Positions 45,901-56,089 of a stretch of DNA of 64,000 nt are shown piece by piece (the stretch's first letter is position 1; each line of letters starts with the position of its first letter). The stretch is from contig JADJSK010000005.1 of the NCBI GenBank assembly GCA_016711705.1, positions 1 to 64,000 of the forward strand, in the 5' to 3' direction. A program made the position numbers and the translations under genes. The stretch is from Candidatus Brachybacter algidus. Its GTDB lineage: Bacteria > Bacteroidota > Bacteroidia > Chitinophagales > Saprospiraceae. The notes beneath the pieces were generated by a model that searched no databases, was not told the origin of the DNA, and saw nothing but the letters and a program-made list of their open reading frames with translations.

Positions 45901-48900
45901 GATAAATTTGAGAATACAAAATTATCACTAAAATTAATTCCACCATTAATACTGTATTGATACAGTTGAGGTTCATTGACATTCACGATCAATTCTCCAT
46001 TTGGCAGTTCACATGATGTAGGTTGTATGATGCTGACATCGTTGATATGAAAATCGATGACAGAACCAATGACAATTGGATTTTGAAAAAAAGAATTCTC
46101 ACATTGTCCATTTGCATTTCTGATCTTCAAATAATGATTTCCACTTGTAAGTCCATTGAACATTGGACTTTCTTGCCATGTAATTCCATTATTGATGCTA
46201 AACTCCACACTTTGGGAAGATGTAAATGTGGCCATTAATTCACCATTGGAAGTGCCACAATCCGGAGTTTTTATTAATTGTACCGCTAAAAGTGAAGGCT
46301 GAGATGGGGCAATTAATTGAACCGGATTAGCCGGATAATTCGTCTGGCAACCCAAGCTATTTTTTACAGCTATTTGATAATTACCTACACTTAGGTTTGT
46401 AAAATTAGGTTGCGCTGACCAATTGGAACCATTATTAAGACTATATAATAAAGTTAGACTATTAATATCATAACTAGAAATAGAAATACTGCCAGTATTA
46501 GAATTTTCGCAAGAAATAGGTTGATTTATATTGACAACCTGTATTATTGGGGCTGGAACGAAATTTAAGACAACTGGATTTTGAGCATAATTTAATTCGC
46601 AATTCGCATTAATGTATTTGACTTTTACATTATAAGAACCTGCACCTAGCGACATAAAAACATTAGAATTCTGATAATTCAAGCCACCATTTATAGAATA
46701 TTGCAATGTCTGCCCATTCGAACCACTTGCATTTATGGTAATACTTGCTAAGCCGGATGTACAACCAATTAGGCCTTCCGACAGCACTTGAGAAATAAGA
46801 GGAAGCGCCAATTGATTTATTACCGTTGGACTTGAACTTATATTACTACAAGATCCATCAGGGTTTCTAATGCCAATAAAATATTGTCCGGCAGGAAGAT
46901 TGGAGAAAGTAGCATTATTCTGCCACGTATTTCCAGCATCTTTGGTAAACTGAGGGTTGCCGGAGCCTGAATTAAATGTTAGACTTATATTACCTGTTGG
47001 ATTATTACAGTCCGTTGGTTGGACAATATTAATTCCGGTAATCGAAGGTGCAGAAGGTGCAGTTATAATGACCGGATTTGAAGGGTAATTTACAACACAA
47101 GTAGCATCGTTATTCCGGATAGCTGCTGAATAACTTCCCTGTGCTAAATTATTAAAACTGCCGTTATTAGACCATTGATTACCATTGGTGATCGAATATT
47201 CCAATGGCGCAGATCCCGCTAGGGCAGTGATATTTATGCTGCCGTTCGACAACTGGCAATCACTGGCATTAGTTGAATTCACAGATAGAAATTGTGGGGC
47301 GGATGGACCGGTAATTACGATCGGGTTAGAGACATAATTTACGATACAGCTACCATTATCATTTCTGATCTTGCCATTAAAATTACCTGCTGCTAGGCCT
47401 GTAAAATTAGAACTTGCAAACCATGTATTTCCATTGTCTATGCTATATTGAAGCGGTGATGAACCTGGATTTGCACTTATTAAGATTGAGCCATTATTTA
47501 GTCCACAGTCAGTCACATTATTTTTTACAATATTCAATAGTTCCGGCGATACTGGTGCTGAAATCGATAGAGGGTTTAAATTATAGTTTACAGCACATGT
47601 GCCATTATTATTCCTGACTTTAATCTGATAATTACCTTGATTCAAATTATTGAAAATATTAGAAGAAGACCAGTTAGTTCCATTATTGATTGAATACTGG
47701 AGGGCGGATTCACCGGCTGTCGCATTGATAGTAATTTGTCCATCTAAAAGTCCACAGTCACTAACATCTGACGAAATCACGGAATTAATCGTTGGGCCGA
47801 TATGACCCTGAAGAATTATGGGATTATTGACATAGTTAATTACACAAGTTTGATTACTATTTCTAATTTTGATTATGTAACTTCCTGGAGATAAATTGCT
47901 AAAATTGCCAGAATTAGACCAGGAAATGCCATTGTCAATACTATATTGAGTGGAGGAACTTCCGGCAGTGGATGCAACCGAAATAATCCCATTATTTAAA
48001 TTACAGTCAGTAGTATTTGAAGATGTGACCTGATTAATCACAGGAGGAATCGGAGAGGTAATTACCACTGGATTATTTAAGTAGTTTTGAATACAGGTTC
48101 CGTTTTCGTTTTTAATTTTAACCTGATAATTTCCGCCATTCAGATTTGGAAAAACATTTGAAAGTTGCCATGTATTTCCATTATTGATGCTGTATAAAAT
48201 ATTACCGGAACCGGCAGCTGCATTAATACTTATAGAACCATTCATGGCTCCGCAATCGGTAACATTTGAGGAATTCACGCTATTAATTACAGGAGGTAAA
48301 GGGGCAGTTATTACAACAGGGTTAGATGGATAAGTAACCAAACATGTCGCATTCTGATTTCTAATTACGATCTGATAATTTCCAGTGTTTAAATTATTAA
48401 ATAAATTATTGAAAGACCAATCAATTCCATTATTTATTGAGAATTGAACAGCTCCTGTTCCGGTAAGGCTATTTATTGTAATACTTCCATTTGTAAGCCC
48501 ACAGTCTGAGATATTTGCTGAAATTACATTGACAATTTGTGGAGGAATATTTTCATTTACCAGAATCACATTTTTGACAGGAGAAATACAATTAACATCC
48601 TGTCTTTTGTATATTAAATTATAATTACCGGGACCCACATTATTGAAGACAGGGCTGGTCTGCCAGGTACTTCCATTATTGATACTGTAGAAATATGGCT
48701 TTCCATCAGGAGGTGTGAACGTTATATTGCCATTAGACATAAGGCACTGGGGATTCTGAGAACTATTCACAACATTAGGTAATAAACCGTGTGTGGCAGG
48801 AATACTAAATACATAAGTACAAAATTGGTAAGGTATAGGGCCATATCTCACTTTAATATAAATGGCTGACGTATTTGTCGGAACATCATAATTAACATCC

Positions 48901-49928
48901 GGAGAATTTGGAATCGTTGTAAAATTTATATTGTCAGAACTTACACTTACCTGATTGATATCATTTATACTTTTATAAGGAGAATTAAGAAACATTTTAA
49001 ATGCGACATTGCCATTTCCATCACAAGGTCCTGGTGTAAATACCACATCAAATATCTGAGGTTTAAAATTACCTATAATTATAAATGGAATATCCGGCAA
49101 AGCAAGTATGCAGGCACTCTTCCTAAACTTAGGAATATAAGTACCTGGACTTAAGCCGGTAAAAGCATTGTTAAAGGACCATGTAACACCATTGTTGATG
49201 CTATATTCCAGACCAGAGGATGGACTTGCTGCGAATGTTATTTTACCGGTTTCGCACCCGTATTCACTTACCACCGAATAATTATCAATAAATCCTTTGG
49301 GCCAAATACTTACTTGATTCCTATACTGAACCATACAAGTAGATCCTGGTTTTCTAATAAACACATTGTAAATACCAACAGAAAGCCCTGAGAATGTATT
49401 GGAAACCTGAAAATTAACCCCATCTAATGAGTATTCTCCTCCGTTCGGGCTTCCTGTTTTTATTACTTGAATGGAACCCGTTGCAGCGCACGTTAAGGGA
49501 TTAGTTACCAAAACTGTATCTATCAGATTTTTACCGACAGTGATTAATTCTTGAGTAATCGGGTCCCAATATTGAGTCTCAAAATCAAGATAGGTAACTC
49601 TTACAGGGTTCAAAGCATAATCTTTGATGCAAGTCTGACCATTAATATTAACTTTTATTTTGCATTTATAATATCCTTGAGAAAGACCAATAAATTGATT
49701 ATCAAAGCTCCATGAAGCTCCATCGTTAATAGAATATTGAATGTAACTTCCATAATCACCATCTACGGTAAAAACAATTTGTCCTGTGGGAGCGCAGTTT
49801 GAAACAAATTGACCAAATGAAAGAATTGAAAATTCCGGACAAGAAAGTGCTGGGTTAACTGCGATTGGAATTTGCCCCTTTATCCAAAAGGAGGTAAACA
49901 GTAACACAAATAATAATATAGTTTTCAT
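42912..49928 (-). CDS. Giant SprB-like repeat surface protein with T9SS sorting domain
   Basis: 2338 residues; signal peptide (MKTILLFVLLFTSFWIKGQ). More than twenty repeats of roughly 80-90 residues fill the chain, each with a C...NGSI-type opening, a YSINNGxxW core, FxxLxxGxY and a closing C...Y, resembling SprB-type adhesin repeats. The C-terminus (LRPNPNNGIFKVNF...GGIYSLIYTNRN) is a T9SS sorting domain. SprB-like proteins are mobile surface adhesins in gliding Bacteroidota. No frameshift interrupts its 7 kb. Transcribed away from the YHYH cluster; expected to be cell-surface attached. Confidence 0.88.
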   Translation of the reverse strand: MKTILLFVLLFTSFWIKGQIPIAVNPALSCPEFSILSFGQFVSNCAPTGQIVFTVDGDYGSYIQYSINDGASWSFDNQFIGLSQGYYKCKIKVNINGQTCIKDYALNPVRVTYLDFETQYWDPITQELITVGKNLIDTVLVTNPLTCAATGSIQVIKTGSPNGGEYSLDGVNFQVSNTFSGLSVGIYNVFIRKPGSTCMVQYRNQVSIWPKGFIDNYSVVSEYGCETGKITFAASPSSGLEYSINNGVTWSFNNAFTGLSPGTYIPKFRKSACILALPDIPFIIIGNFKPQIFDVVFTPGPCDGNGNVAFKMFLNSPYKSINDINQVSVSSDNINFTTIPNSPDVNYDVPTNTSAIYIKVRYGPIPYQFCTYVFSIPATHGLLPNVVNSSQNPQCLMSNGNITFTPPDGKPYFYSINNGSTWQTSPVFNNVGPGNYNLIYKRQDVNCISPVKNVILVNENIPPQIVNVISANISDCGLTNGSITINSLTGTGAVQFSINNGIDWSFNNLFNNLNTGNYQIVIRNQNATCLVTYPSNPVVITAPLPPVINSVNSSNVTDCGAMNGSISINAAAGSGNILYSINNGNTWQLSNVFPNLNGGNYQVKIKNENGTCIQNYLNNPVVITSPIPPVINQVTSSNTTDCNLNNGIISVASTAGSSSTQYSIDNGISWSNSGNFSNLSPGSYIIKIRNSNQTCVINYVNNPIILQGHIGPTINSVISSDVSDCGLLDGQITINATAGESALQYSINNGTNWSSSNIFNNLNQGNYQIKVRNNNGTCAVNYNLNPLSISAPVSPELLNIVKNNVTDCGLNNGSILISANPGSSPLQYSIDNGNTWFASSNFTGLAAGNFNGKIRNDNGSCIVNYVSNPIVITGPSAPQFLSVNSTNASDCQLSNGSINITALAGSAPLEYSITNGNQWSNNGSFNNLAQGSYSAAIRNNDATCVVNYPSNPVIITAPSAPSITGINIVQPTDCNNPTGNISLTFNSGSGNPQFTKDAGNTWQNNATFSNLPAGQYFIGIRNPDGSCSNISSSPTVINQLALPLISQVLSEGLIGCTSGLASITINASGSNGQTLQYSINGGLNYQNSNVFMSLGAGSYNVKVKYINANCELNYAQNPVVLNFVPAPIIQVVNINQPISCENSNTGSISISSYDINSLTLLYSLNNGSNWSAQPNFTNLSVGNYQIAVKNSLGCQTNYPANPVQLIAPSQPSLLAVQLIKTPDCGTSNGELMATFTSSQSVEFSINNGITWQESPMFNGLTSGNHYLKIRNANGQCENSFFQNPIVIGSVIDFHINDVSIIQPTSCELPNGELIVNVNEPQLYQYSINGGINFSDNFVFSNLSSGVYQIVVKKKVSNCILNYSNPITLIAPESPQIVSLEIKQPECGSNFGSIACGANKPNVEYSIDGINWQVNPLFNNLPTGVYTLRIRNVDGSCENIYDELVSLNSSATFSIANVEIIENSNCQSPNGSIEIITGTSGLEYSIDDGMNFQADPHFEGLGGGSYRIKVKDPNTNCIVTYPVDVIVGSPSGPKISMVDLVSTSNCEGLDAYIQIFAEGTGLEFSIDGGLTWANSSLFKDLGIGDYKVAIRNSGCISLGQEYHFEAYKSPELLSKSVHSPEKCDVNDGSIELNANYPEWVQTYSIDGGLTTQLVNSFNDLSIGTYEPLLTSVDGCSFVFKQIFLYPSAALLLDSVVVINPESCQDSLGNIKIFAGPEFNFSIDGGLNWQNNSEFIGIQHGIYNLLVKDIENCTYVWPKDIEIISGKIPIITEVLTSTELNCTNGFGKITVIASGDNYVYSIDNGVTFQNTPSFDHLSDGIYSIIIKDTLGNCISDALQKNINFSTPQLLSSDVAIENLTNCKPANGKIIFETADDLLFSIDGGKTWSQQAVFNNLSAGNYNVLTRNKITNCISEPLSIVLDLPGNVITNIHPNTLEAVCGDNGRIDLGLTSPGLMFSIDTGSHWQPEFVFNNLPSGDYEVRIRNVDGCIFAPGIPLTITQKNTFAAEIIEVKPPTCEGMNDGVIKVDFPDNIDPLVLIKWQNGSGGKTFSGPSGIVNLKAVLGTCTLNQNYEIPLSPQSNIGWVNLSDTVLCAPSGVNYTFDDNTLTFLWSQNGEIIGDQPQINISEIGDVALQISDQRGCILQDNWTINLAEKSNDYDFIVAGEGVINIPIIAVDVTWPIPDSLHWIIESPYLIQSREIENQFHMIFDTPGSYNVGLLAYSGNCVVLKEKQFRVFGSIDSLSFPIHNLGLQSLLSMDLRPNPNNGIFKVNFEYLQPIPGKLYIFNNSGDQIFYKELNPLFALDEIKIELPSRTPGGIYSLIYTNRNGQFLWRNFVIIN

Positions 49929-50652
49929 ATAATTAATTTTAATTATAGAATATTTAATTGGTGAAATCTGTCATGCTCCCTTGTTGTTTTCAGGACGAGT
50001 ATAAGGGCAAGGGAAAATATAATCGAACTTCCAGAAGAATTGCAATAAATATGGTTAGCGTCAATATTACTATCTGGGTAGATTGAAATGTGCTTCCTGC
50101 GATTGTTAAAGCTCTCATTTTTTTGTTCAATATGCTTTGTAAAAGATACTGACTTTAAAATAATAACAAGGCAATTAAATAAAATTTTCATGGTGTTTAA
50201 GTTTAAGTAACCGCAAACATTCCCAATACAATTAATAATAGAGATAACTTTTGGGGATAACTTTCTAACTGATATTTTTCAAAATTCTAACGAAGGCAAT
50301 GCAAATACCAGAGCATTCGGGCTCATTTTCAATAAAATACACATTAAGGTAATTTAACCCGAATTTGGATTATCAAGTAAATGATTCAATAAATAATTAT
50401 ATCTATGAAATAATTAAGAGAAGAAGTGTTTAAGTTTATCCATATAAAGTTTTTAATTGTAAAGGTGTTTAATAATATTTCAAATATAATTCTAATATTT
50501 ATTTATTCCAAATAATTATTAGATAAATCCATAATTACAGGAATTAATCACTCAATTATTAATTTAGGTTAAGAAATTAAAAAAGGGAACAATTGATAAA
50601 TTGCTCCCTTTTTTTATGTATAAATCATTTAGAATGGATGTAATGGGCTACC
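49929..50652. other. Intergenic region between giant genes
   Basis: AT-rich. A small open frame on the - strand (49943-50191) ends 14 bases before the start of the 2338-residue gene, but it lacks convincing composition or homology, so I leave it uncalled. The only clear structure is the hairpin at 50581-50617. The promoter of the giant adhesin should lie here. Confidence 0.45.
50581..50617 (-). terminator. Bidirectional hairpin terminator after the 1634-residue gene
   Basis: AAGGGAACAATT pairs with AATTGCTCCCTT around GATA, with A-rich and T-rich flanks on both sides, so it would work on either strand. It lies 36 bases after the stop of the 50653-55557 gene. Confidence 0.85.
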
Positions 50653-53600
50653 TTAATATACTATAATGACCTTTTCCATAATACTGCTTTGCTTACCAGA
50701 GATCTTCACGATGTAAAGCCCTGCGCTCAAGCCTGTGACGTCCATTTCATTCTTTCCAGGCACAAGTACCTTGCTTCCGATTAATGCTCCTGCAGGACTA
50801 TATAGCTGGATCGTAACCTCCTCTATCAAGCTAGCATTCAGGACAATATTCATAAGCTTACCACTCACAGGATTTGGAAAAATATGCACCATATTGGATA
50901 GTCGATTAAGACTTGTGATGTCAACACTTTCTACTTTAGACAAGTCCTCCTTACCATTGAAGTCAATCTGACGGAGGCGATAATAAGCCACTGCATTAGA
51001 CATAAGCCCTGATTGAATCAATGTCGCATCTGTAAAAGCATACGTTTGAACTTTAGTGGTAGTGCCATTGCCTACAACAAAACCTATTGTGTTCCAGGTC
51101 TTGCCATCAACACTTCGTTCTATATTAAATCCTTTGTTATTGGTCTCAGAAGCAGTCTTCCAATCCAATAATACCTTATCATTCTGCAATCTGGCTTTGA
51201 ATGTCAAAAGTTCCACAGGAAGTGTAGGCCCAAGTGTAAGAATGACACTTGTAGCAGTATAGCTTATTGACCAATTGGCAGGCAAGCCTATGATCGTTGG
51301 GAAAGTCCCGGATACTGCAGTTGCTGTAAGTATTGTCACCTGGTCACCGACTATGGCTCCCGGGAAATTGTTGATGACCTTGAGTGTACCTCCTAAAGTG
51401 GCTGTACCAACTACTACTACCCTATCGAAATCCGCACCTGCTGTAGTTTTGCCATTCACCTCGATATTCATAATATTATTACCAAAATTTGTATTTCCTG
51501 TAAAGGTCATGATTCCTGGAGAATATCCCGGAGCGATCGTACCACCCCCAAAAGAGAAATATACTGTCTGTACTTTACCGGTTCCTTTAAATACTCCTCC
51601 TGTATTATTCGCAAAATTACCACTGACACCCGTGATCAGGTCCGTCATGGCGACTAAATTGCCTACTGTGACACCTGCTGTATTACTTATATCACCGGCT
51701 TCAATTAATATACCTGACACAGTCGATCTGTTGATCGTGATCAGACCTCCTGTAATATTAAATACATTTCTGTTTCTAAGCCCATATGAACCTACGCCAG
51801 ATGTAGAACCAATATTAATGGCAGCTATATTTGTAAATGTGCCGTTGTCATTGTATATTCCGGAATTTGCTGAACCATTGACAGTCATTGTTCCTGCATT
51901 GTTATTAAACATAGAGAGGTTTCGAATTCCGTAATTTCCAACACCTATTGTTCCACCAATACTGACTGTAGCAAGATTTATGAAATTACCTGTTCCATAA
52001 TTATATAGCCCTGCCTCAGATGAGCGGTCTATTGTAATAGCGCCTCCTGCATTGTTGTTAAAAATAGCATTGTTGTAAAGTCCGAATTGACCTACTGTTT
52101 GAGCATTTCCTATGTTAATAGCTGAAGTGTTTGTAAACGTACCTAGGTAGTTCCACAGTCCGTATACTGAAGAACGATTCACTGTAATACTTCCTGAATT
52201 ATTAAAAATTGCAGAATTCCAAACACCATATTGTCCAATGTTTTGATTGGCACCCACCACGATTGATGTAAGATTATTAAAAGTGCCACCTACTTCATTG
52301 TTTATTGCTGCATCAGTAGAACGATCGACATTAATAGCACTTCCTGCATTATTATTGAAAGTCAGATAATTTCTCACACCATAAGTTCCAATACTAGCAA
52401 TCGTGCCTAAGTTGATCGTTGTGAGATTGGTAAATGTGCCTAAATTCTCAATAGCAGCGTCAGTAGACCTATTGATAGTCAATTGGGAACCTCCGTTACT
52501 ATTGAAGGTAGCTTTATTCCAAATACCATATTCGCCTACGCCAAATCCTGCACCTATTGATAAGATTGCAAGATTACTAAAGGTGCCACCAGTATTATTA
52601 TAAAGACCGGCATCTGCAGAACGATCGATATTGATCTGGCCACCGACATTATTATTGAAAATGGAGGTATTTAAAATACCATTCAAACCTACACCAGCAA
52701 TATTACCAATGTTGATTGTTGCCAAATTTGTAAAGGTACCTGTATTTTCAAGTCCTGTATTTGTTGACTTATTTATGTTAAGTTGGCCTCCACCGTTATT
52801 GTTAAATATAGAATTATTTCTAAGCCCATAAGCACCAACATTTAGAGTACTACCTATGTTAATCGTACCGCCATTTGCAATAGTTCCATTGTTAAGTAAG
52901 CCCTGAGCTGCGGCACCATCTATATTCAATGTACCTCCGGGTATTATAGTAAGTGATGCTGATGCATCAATAGTTAATGATTTTACAGAAACTGTTGTAC
53001 TTATAGTAGGGTCAAAGTTAGGGACATCTGGTATTACGACGACAGATCCTGAGATAGGCACTCCGGCAGACCAATTTCCAGGTGTGGTCCAACCTACACT
53101 TACACTTCCTGTCCATGTAGTGCTACCTGCAGTGATATATGTTAAAGTAACACTAGTGGGAGAATAATCCAAAGTCCATCCTACAGGAAGACCTGTCACT
53201 GTGGCAAAAGTACCGGAGATAAGTGAAGCAGAAAGAATAACTATTTGATCTCCTGGGTTTCCAGCATATGGAAATGTCAAGGCCAAAGTACCACCTAGAG
53301 TAGCTGTATCGACTACTTCTATTTTATCAAAATTAACTCCCGGTGTACCGTTTGCATTAACTTCAATAGCGATGGTGCTATTGCTGAAATTTTCGCTTGA
53401 TGTAAACGTCATTATACCGGGCGAATATCCCGGGGAAAGTGTTCCTCCTGAGTTTGTAAAGATTTTGGCTGCGATGCTACCTGAACCATTTAAAATACCT
53501 GTAGTATTGTTGACAAATGTTCCAGTAGGACCTGATATGAGCTTAGGTAAAGGACCAAGGCTTTTAATTGTTATTGAAGATTTATTAGTAAACGTCCCTT

Positions 53601-55557
53601 TAGCATTAAAAATACCTGAGACCCTACACCTGTCTATATTGATAATTGCACCAGCATTATTATCAAAGGAAGCAATTGCATTAATTCCATAACTACCTAC
53701 TGAATCCAAAGAGCCGATTAAGATGCTTCCATTATTTACAAAAGTGCTGAATGTATGATAAAGACCGAAATTAGCTGAGCGATCTATTTTGATTAAGCCA
53801 CTACTATTATTTGTAAATGTGCCCTTATTTCTAAATCCATAACCACCCACATTAAAATTAGATCCTATGGTAATATTTGCAAAGTTGGTAAATGTAGAAA
53901 GTGAATCATTGAGAAATCCACCATCTGTCGAGCGATCGATATTAATCTGCCCACCAGTCATATTATTGAAAGTACCAACATTCCACAATCCATTGCCTCC
54001 TGGACTCGCTAATGCTCCTATGGTAATGATTGATTCATTGTTAAAAGTACCCGCCTCATTATACAATCCGAAGAAACTAGTTCGGTCGATCTTGATTTGG
54101 CCTCCTGGTTTATTATTAAAAGTTGATCCGTTCGAAATACCAATAAAACCAGGACTAATACTAGCCCCAATATTAATAACACCACTATTGTCTACAGTTC
54201 CAGCATTAATAAGCCCCAAATCATTAGATCCTTCAATATTCAGTGTTCCGGTAGCAGCAATCGTAAGAGTGCCACCTGCTCTTACATGTACCGACTTTGC
54301 AATACCTACACCCGTCAAAACCGGATAATAAACACTAGTATCATTAATATACACATCTGAAAGAGCAGTTGGAATACCTGCAGACCAGTTATCTACATCA
54401 GACCATACTGTGCTACTATCCCCAATCCAGGCAGTTTCCGTCAATGCACCATATCTCAATACGATACCACTGGATCGATAATTGATAAACCAATTGGCAG
54501 TCAACCCTGTGATCACATCAAAAGTATCTTTGAAGCCACTAGTTGCAATAATAGGAATTTCATCTCCGATCGTAGCCCCGGGAAAATTAATATTTAAGGC
54601 TAAAGTACCACCATATGTAGTTGTATCGGCAACTGCGATCTGGTCAAAGTCTCCTCCAGCCAAGCTTTTACCATTAATATCAAGATTCAGTGTGCCATTA
54701 TTGAAGTTTTCCTTACCGTCAAAATTTAATTTACCTATCGGAAATCCAGTTATTAAAGTTCCTCCTGCTGTATTATAAACTGCTGCTGAAATAGAACCGG
54801 TTCCTTTTAGGACAGCTCCTGTATTATTATTAAAAATTCCAACGCCGGATACTAAGTTTGAAATTGGTGATATAGCTCCGATTATTAAACTGGCATTGTT
54901 GTCAAAAGAACCACCTGTATCGCAATATACACCGAACCCAAAAGACCTATCTATATTAATCATACCTCCGGTATTATTATTGAATGTTCCCATAGTATAT
55001 ATACCATAAGCTCCAATAGAGTGAGTTGAGCCTATGTTTATTGTAGCTTGGTTAGTGAATGTTCCGGCAAGTATTAAAATTCCCCTAAAATTCGTTCGAT
55101 TTATATTTATCTGACCACCAGTATTATTATTAAAAATACCATGATTACGAATACCATATAAACCAGAAGAAGAAATGGACCCAATGTTTACAACACCGCT
55201 ATTAGTAACAGTACCATAATTAAGAATACCATGTGTGGAAGAGCCATTAACAGCTAAGGTAGCACCTGAAGAAATGGTTAAAACAGCCCCTGAATAAACA
55301 GTTATCAGCTTGGCTACAGCATCTGCTGAACTAATCGTTGGGTCATTAGATACATCAAAAATAGCTACGGTGTCATTGGCTTCAGGCACACCAGCAGTCC
55401 AGTTGCCCGGATCTGTCCATAAAGTACCGGCGTTTCCAGTCCAAGAAGTTTGAGCGAATAAACCGATAAATGAGCACAAAACCATTGCAAAAATTAATGC
55501 AAATCGTTTAGAGATTAAAATAAAATAATTTGAAAAGAAAGGTAGAACTTGTTTCAT
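50653..55557 (-). CDS. Giant three-module beta-helix-like surface protein with T9SS sorting domain
   Basis: 1634 residues, with a hydrophobic signal-like segment near 15-36 ending LFAQ. Three long modules each open with a W(T/I)G...W(T/S)(D/T)xxNW(T/S)AG block (near residues 37, 375 and 810). They continue with many short TFNNNTGGQINIDRS-like units of about 45-50 residues that suggest a right-handed beta-helix, and close with a PGYSPGIMTF...EVN block. The end is an HWxT/DWKTASETNNKGFNIER-type fibronectin-like stretch and a T9SS tail (VHIFPNPVSGKL). Probable secreted adhesin or filament; ligand unknown. Confidence 0.85.
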   Translation of the reverse strand: MKQVLPFFSNYFILISKRFALIFAMVLCSFIGLFAQTSWTGNAGTLWTDPGNWTAGVPEANDTVAIFDVSNDPTISSADAVAKLITVYSGAVLTISSGATLAVNGSSTHGILNYGTVTNSGVVNIGSISSSGLYGIRNHGIFNNNTGGQININRTNFRGILILAGTFTNQATINIGSTHSIGAYGIYTMGTFNNNTGGMINIDRSFGFGVYCDTGGSFDNNASLIIGAISPISNLVSGVGIFNNNTGAVLKGTGSISAAVYNTAGGTLITGFPIGKLNFDGKENFNNGTLNLDINGKSLAGGDFDQIAVADTTTYGGTLALNINFPGATIGDEIPIIATSGFKDTFDVITGLTANWFINYRSSGIVLRYGALTETAWIGDSSTVWSDVDNWSAGIPTALSDVYINDTSVYYPVLTGVGIAKSVHVRAGGTLTIAATGTLNIEGSNDLGLINAGTVDNSGVINIGASISPGFIGISNGSTFNNKPGGQIKIDRTSFFGLYNEAGTFNNESIITIGALASPGGNGLWNVGTFNNMTGGQINIDRSTDGGFLNDSLSTFTNFANITIGSNFNVGGYGFRNKGTFTNNSSGLIKIDRSANFGLYHTFSTFVNNGSILIGSLDSVGSYGINAIASFDNNAGAIINIDRCRVSGIFNAKGTFTNKSSITIKSLGPLPKLISGPTGTFVNNTTGILNGSGSIAAKIFTNSGGTLSPGYSPGIMTFTSSENFSNSTIAIEVNANGTPGVNFDKIEVVDTATLGGTLALTFPYAGNPGDQIVILSASLISGTFATVTGLPVGWTLDYSPTSVTLTYITAGSTTWTGSVSVGWTTPGNWSAGVPISGSVVVIPDVPNFDPTISTTVSVKSLTIDASASLTIIPGGTLNIDGAAAQGLLNNGTIANGGTINIGSTLNVGAYGLRNNSIFNNNGGGQLNINKSTNTGLENTGTFTNLATINIGNIAGVGLNGILNTSIFNNNVGGQINIDRSADAGLYNNTGGTFSNLAILSIGAGFGVGEYGIWNKATFNSNGGSQLTINRSTDAAIENLGTFTNLTTINLGTIASIGTYGVRNYLTFNNNAGSAINVDRSTDAAINNEVGGTFNNLTSIVVGANQNIGQYGVWNSAIFNNSGSITVNRSSVYGLWNYLGTFTNTSAINIGNAQTVGQFGLYNNAIFNNNAGGAITIDRSSEAGLYNYGTGNFINLATVSIGGTIGVGNYGIRNLSMFNNNAGTMTVNGSANSGIYNDNGTFTNIAAINIGSTSGVGSYGLRNRNVFNITGGLITINRSTVSGILIEAGDISNTAGVTVGNLVAMTDLITGVSGNFANNTGGVFKGTGKVQTVYFSFGGGTIAPGYSPGIMTFTGNTNFGNNIMNIEVNGKTTAGADFDRVVVVGTATLGGTLKVINNFPGAIVGDQVTILTATAVSGTFPTIIGLPANWSISYTATSVILTLGPTLPVELLTFKARLQNDKVLLDWKTASETNNKGFNIERSVDGKTWNTIGFVVGNGTTTKVQTYAFTDATLIQSGLMSNAVAYYRLRQIDFNGKEDLSKVESVDITSLNRLSNMVHIFPNPVSGKLMNIVLNASLIEEVTIQLYSPAGALIGSKVLVPGKNEMDVTGLSAGLYIVKISGKQSSIMEKVIIVY

Positions 55558-56089
55558 TACAATGAAATTAAGGATAGTAAGTAAATGTGTTAATAATCAA
55601 AAAAAAATAGCTGAGTTACATGAAGAAATCTGGGGTAGCTTCAAGATTAAACTTAACATATTAGATATCATATAGATATCTTAATAATATTATAACCAAC
55701 TCATTTAGATTATAAGGTAAAAAATTAATCTCTCTACCCACCTAAGATGGAATTAATATACAGCTGTCATCAAAAATACGAAAATAATGCCATTCAGTAT
55801 ATTAAAAATAAATGACATAAAGAAAATTACATTTGCAAGAGGGCGGATTTAAAGGTGCAGATGATTAATACTGAAAGAAAAAATGGGGAATGAATAGTGA
55901 AATAATAAGAAAATAATTTAATGATTGAAAAGATTCAACCAGTATATTTTGAGTAGAAAGATCACCAGGCAGTCCTAATCATAACCGTAAATGTTTAATT
56001 CAAGCGAAAAGAAATACAATCCAATTTTTTTAGGCAGAATTCTCCGTTTTGATATAATTGATTTTATGTAACTTGTCGTAATTTATCAT
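55558..56089. other. Divergent intergenic region
   Basis: Between the start of the 1634-residue gene (- strand) and xdhA (+ strand). AT-rich, without a gene, IR or GI element. Both promoters should lie here, but I cannot place them from consensus. Confidence 0.4.

Noticed and set aside
49943..50191. Open frame of 82 codons upstream of the 2338-residue gene
   Set aside because: No homology; composition similar to surrounding AT-rich non-coding DNA.
51275..54778. Several + strand open frames of up to 219 codons within the 1634-residue gene
   Set aside because: They are antisense to a strongly repetitive coding sequence, and their proline/valine-rich repeats mirror the sense repeats.
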